Shown piece by piece: positions 7,007 through 8,456 of a stretch of DNA of 8,456 bases. Source of the stretch: Pseudomonadota bacterium. Lineage in GTDB: Bacteria > Pseudomonadota > Gammaproteobacteria > Steroidobacterales > Steroidobacteraceae. The position numbers and the translations under genes were made by a program. The notes under the pieces were generated by a model. That model did no database searches and had not been told where the DNA came from. It worked only from the letters and a program-made list of their open reading frames with translations. Position 1 is the first letter of the stretch. Every line of letters begins with the position of its first letter. The stretch covers positions 1-8,456 of the forward strand of contig JAJXZV010000040.1 of the NCBI GenBank assembly GCA_021779875.1, in the 5' to 3' direction.

Positions 7007-7020
7007 GCGCGGCGGCGCGC
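7007..7020. terminator. Short GC hairpin in the convergent gap, possible weak bidirectional terminator
   Basis: The 15-base gap between the ClC stop and the anbu stop holds a perfect 5-bp inverted repeat, GCGCG and CGCGC, around a GCGG loop. There is no T-run on either side, so it is not a standard intrinsic terminator. In such GC-rich sequence a 5-bp stem can arise by chance. Confidence 0.22.
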
Positions 7021-7021
7021 C

Positions 7022-7750
7022 TCACCAGTTCGGGTCCGGCAGCTCGCTGAACACCTCCTGCAGCGCCTGGCCCCAGCGGGTGCGGATCGTCCGGAAGTAT
7101 TCGTTGTCCAGATCGATGCTGACGTGGGCCGCGAGGCGAATCTCGTCGCGCCGGATGACGGCGAGGTCGAGGGGCGGCCCCACCGACAGATTCGAGCGGA
7201 TGGTCGAATCCATGGAGACCAGGGCGCACTTGGCCGCCTGCGCGAGGCTGCTGCTACGGGTGATCACCCGGTCGATGATCGGTTTGCCGTACTTCGACTC
7301 GCCCATCTGGAAGTACGGCGTGTCGATCGAGGACTCGACGAAATTGCCAGCCGAATACACGTGGAACAGCCGCGGCTCCTCGCCCTTGATCTGGCCGCCC
7401 AGGATGAAGGTGGCGTTGAACTCGTGACCCAGCTCCTTGAGGTGGACGCCGTCGCGGGCGTGCACTTCGCGCAGGGCGTCGCCGATCACGCGCGCGACGC
7501 CGAACATGTTGCCCGGATGGTGGACCCGCGCCAGAGCGCCGGAGCCCTCGGTCGGCTCGTGCAGCAGGTTGACGACCGCCTGCGTGATCGCGAGATTGCC
7601 CGCGGACATGAGCACGAGCACGCGGTCGTCGGCGCGCTGGAAGGTCGCCATCTTGCGGAAGGTGTTGATCTGATCGACGCCGGCGTTGGTCCGGGAGTCG
7701 GACAGCAGCACGAGCCCGGTATCGACGAGGAGGCCGACGCAATAGGTCAT
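7022..7750 (-). CDS. Anbu, proteasome-like (ancestral beta-subunit) peptidase
   Basis: A 242-residue N-terminal-nucleophile hydrolase of the proteasome fold (COG3484 type). The protein begins Met-Thr-Tyr-Cys. Removal of Met1 would expose Thr as the nucleophile, and the proteasomal partners appear at matching spacing: Asp18 in LLSDSRTNAG and Lys33 in FRKM (Asp17 and Lys32 after Met removal). Further Anbu-specific sequence is NATFILGGQI (112-121), ESKYGKPIIDR (151-161) and SMDSTIRSNLSVGPP (179-193). Known Anbu proteins assemble as open, helical lock-washer rings rather than stacked heptamers, and their natural substrate is unsettled. The start is the ATG at 7750, because the nucleophile must follow the first Met. 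A longer frame to 7915 only reads through the neighbouring gene. It sits 19 bases downstream of a transglutaminase-like gene on the same strand, the characteristic Anbu partner. Family assignment is very firm. Confidence 0.94.
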   Translation of the reverse strand: MTYCVGLLVDTGLVLLSDSRTNAGVDQINTFRKMATFQRADDRVLVLMSAGNLAITQAVVNLLHEPTEGSGALARVHHPGNMFGVARVIGDALREVHARDGVHLKELGHEFNATFILGGQIKGEEPRLFHVYSAGNFVESSIDTPYFQMGESKYGKPIIDRVITRSSSLAQAAKCALVSMDSTIRSNLSVGPPLDLAVIRRDEIRLAAHVSIDLDNEYFRTIRTRWGQALQEVFSELPDPNW

Positions 7751-7769
7751 GCGCGCCGATTCTACCCGA

Positions 7770-8456
7770 CTACTGCTGCGCCGACTCCGCCACCAGCACG
7801 CGAGTCTGCATGCGCTCCCCGCCGCCGCCGTGGCGCACCCCGCGCACCGGCGCCGCGTCCAGGTAGTCGCGGCCGACGGCGAGCCGACAGTAGGTGCGCA
7901 GCGCCTGCCGGCCATGGGTCACGTCGAGGGCGTGCCAGCCGAGCTCGGCGCCCAGCCAGACGTCCACCCAGGCATGGCTCGCCGCCTCGCTCGCCTCGCC
8001 CGTGAACAGATAGCCGCTCACGTAGCGGGCCGGCAGGCCGGCGGCGCGGGCGCAGGCGAGGAAGACGTGGGCGTGGTCCTGACAGACGCCCGCGCCGTTC
8101 GCGAAGGCGCTCACCGCGCTGTCGCTCACGTCGCTGCTGCCGGAACGGTAGCGCACGGCGTCGCACACCGCCTGCGCGAGCGCCATCGCCCGCGCCAGCG
8201 GCCCGGCCTCGCCGGCCACGGCGCGCGCCGCGAAGGCGCGCATCTCGTCGGTCGGCGCGGTGAGCGCGGTGGGCGCGAGGTACGCAAACGGCGACAGCGG
8301 TCCGGGATCCATGCCGACCTCGGTGTCGGCGGTCTCGACGACGCCCCGTACGACGATCAGGATCTCGCGGTGCGGCTCCTCGAGGGTGAGCAGGTGCGAG
8401 ACGTTGCCGTGCGCGTCGATCTGCTCGACCCGCCGGCCGGGCGCGCTGATGTTCCA
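7770..8456 (-). CDS. Transglutaminase-like protein of the Anbu cluster (5'-truncated by window edge)
   Basis: 228 residues are visible. The frame is open to the right edge, so the N-terminus is missing. The visible part starts with the end of a bacterial transglutaminase N-terminal beta domain (EQIDAHGNVSHLLTLEEPH, then IVVRGVVET, about 10-42). Next comes a helical linker and the papain-like transglutaminase core. The catalytic triad is in place: Cys125 in GVCQDHAHVF, His161 in SHAWVDVWLG and Asp178 in WHALDVTHG. LPARYVSGYL (141-150) is the usual strand between them. It ends with TAG at 7770-7772. Such proteins may be cysteine peptidases or acyl/amide transferases, and no substrate is established for this subgroup. 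In many genomes this gene travels with anbu, an alpha-E protein and a circularly permuted ATP-grasp protein, suggesting a peptide ligation/cleavage pathway (inference). An internal ATG at 8312 is not the start, because homology extends upstream of it. Confidence 0.92.
   Translation of the reverse strand, partial: WNISAPGRRVEQIDAHGNVSHLLTLEEPHREILIVVRGVVETADTEVGMDPGPLSPFAYLAPTALTAPTDEMRAFAARAVAGEAGPLARAMALAQAVCDAVRYRSGSSDVSDSAVSAFANGAGVCQDHAHVFLACARAAGLPARYVSGYLFTGEASEAASHAWVDVWLGAELGWHALDVTHGRQALRTYCRLAVGRDYLDAAPVRGVRHGGGGERMQTRVLVAESAQQ

Noticed and set aside
5368..7050. 560-codon plus-strand frame overlapping the ClC gene
   Set aside because: It is a shadow of the ClC coding sequence in another frame, dominated by Arg and Gly, with no domain signal.
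7751..7915. 5' extension of the anbu frame
   Set aside because: It overlaps the transglutaminase gene. Anbu needs Thr directly after the initiator Met, which the ATG at 7750 provides.
1..8456. Search for CRISPR repeats, insertion sequences, tRNA/rRNA genes and long direct repeats
   Set aside because: None were seen. Repeated GCGGC/GGCGC words reflect base composition, not organised repeats.

Overview
The window is very GC-rich, with GC-biased third codon positions and long shadow ORFs. It looks like a chromosomal segment of a free-living proteobacterium. The Anbu/transglutaminase pair, the MarC protein and the isoquinoline-oxidoreductase-type molybdoenzyme fit a beta- or gammaproteobacterium, but this is inferred from gene content and no marker gene is present. 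I see no RNA genes, insertion sequences, CRISPR array, phage genes or compositional island. The region is densely coding, and no gene-free stretch exceeds about 180 bases.

Layout. (1) Left edge, + strand: the last ~90 codons of a xanthine-oxidase-family molybdopterin subunit, whose frame runs about 100 bases into the convergent gene beyond it. (2) A minus-strand run of three genes, read right to left: a GT-B glycosyltransferase resembling MGDG synthase/MurG (3030-1858), a secreted four-cysteine protein of unknown function (1829-915), and a MarC-family six-helix membrane protein (859-179). Gaps are 28 and about 55 bases, so this may be one transcription unit. (3) A divergent intergenic region (3031-3207). 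(4) A plus-strand operon: a class II aldolase/adducin-type protein, an MFS (ACS-like) transporter and a ClC chloride channel/transporter with two C-terminal CBS domains. The MFS and ClC genes overlap by ATGA. (5) After a 15-base convergent gap holding a small GC hairpin, a minus-strand pair: the proteasome-like peptidase Anbu (7750-7022) and, upstream of it, a transglutaminase-like protein that runs off the right edge.

How the genes may work together. The Anbu-transglutaminase pair is the recognisable part of a conserved cluster that usually also encodes an alpha-E helical protein and a circularly permuted ATP-grasp enzyme. Those two are predicted just beyond the right edge. This is the most interesting module, because the self-compartmentalising peptidase has no settled physiological role. 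The aldolase-MFS pair suggests uptake and conversion of a small organic acid or sugar-acid-like compound (inference). The glycosyltransferase and its membrane and exported neighbours suggest a cell-envelope role (inference). The ClC protein keeps the external gating glutamate and the central tyrosine, but appears to lack the canonical GSGIP filter and the internal proton glutamate of E. coli ClC.
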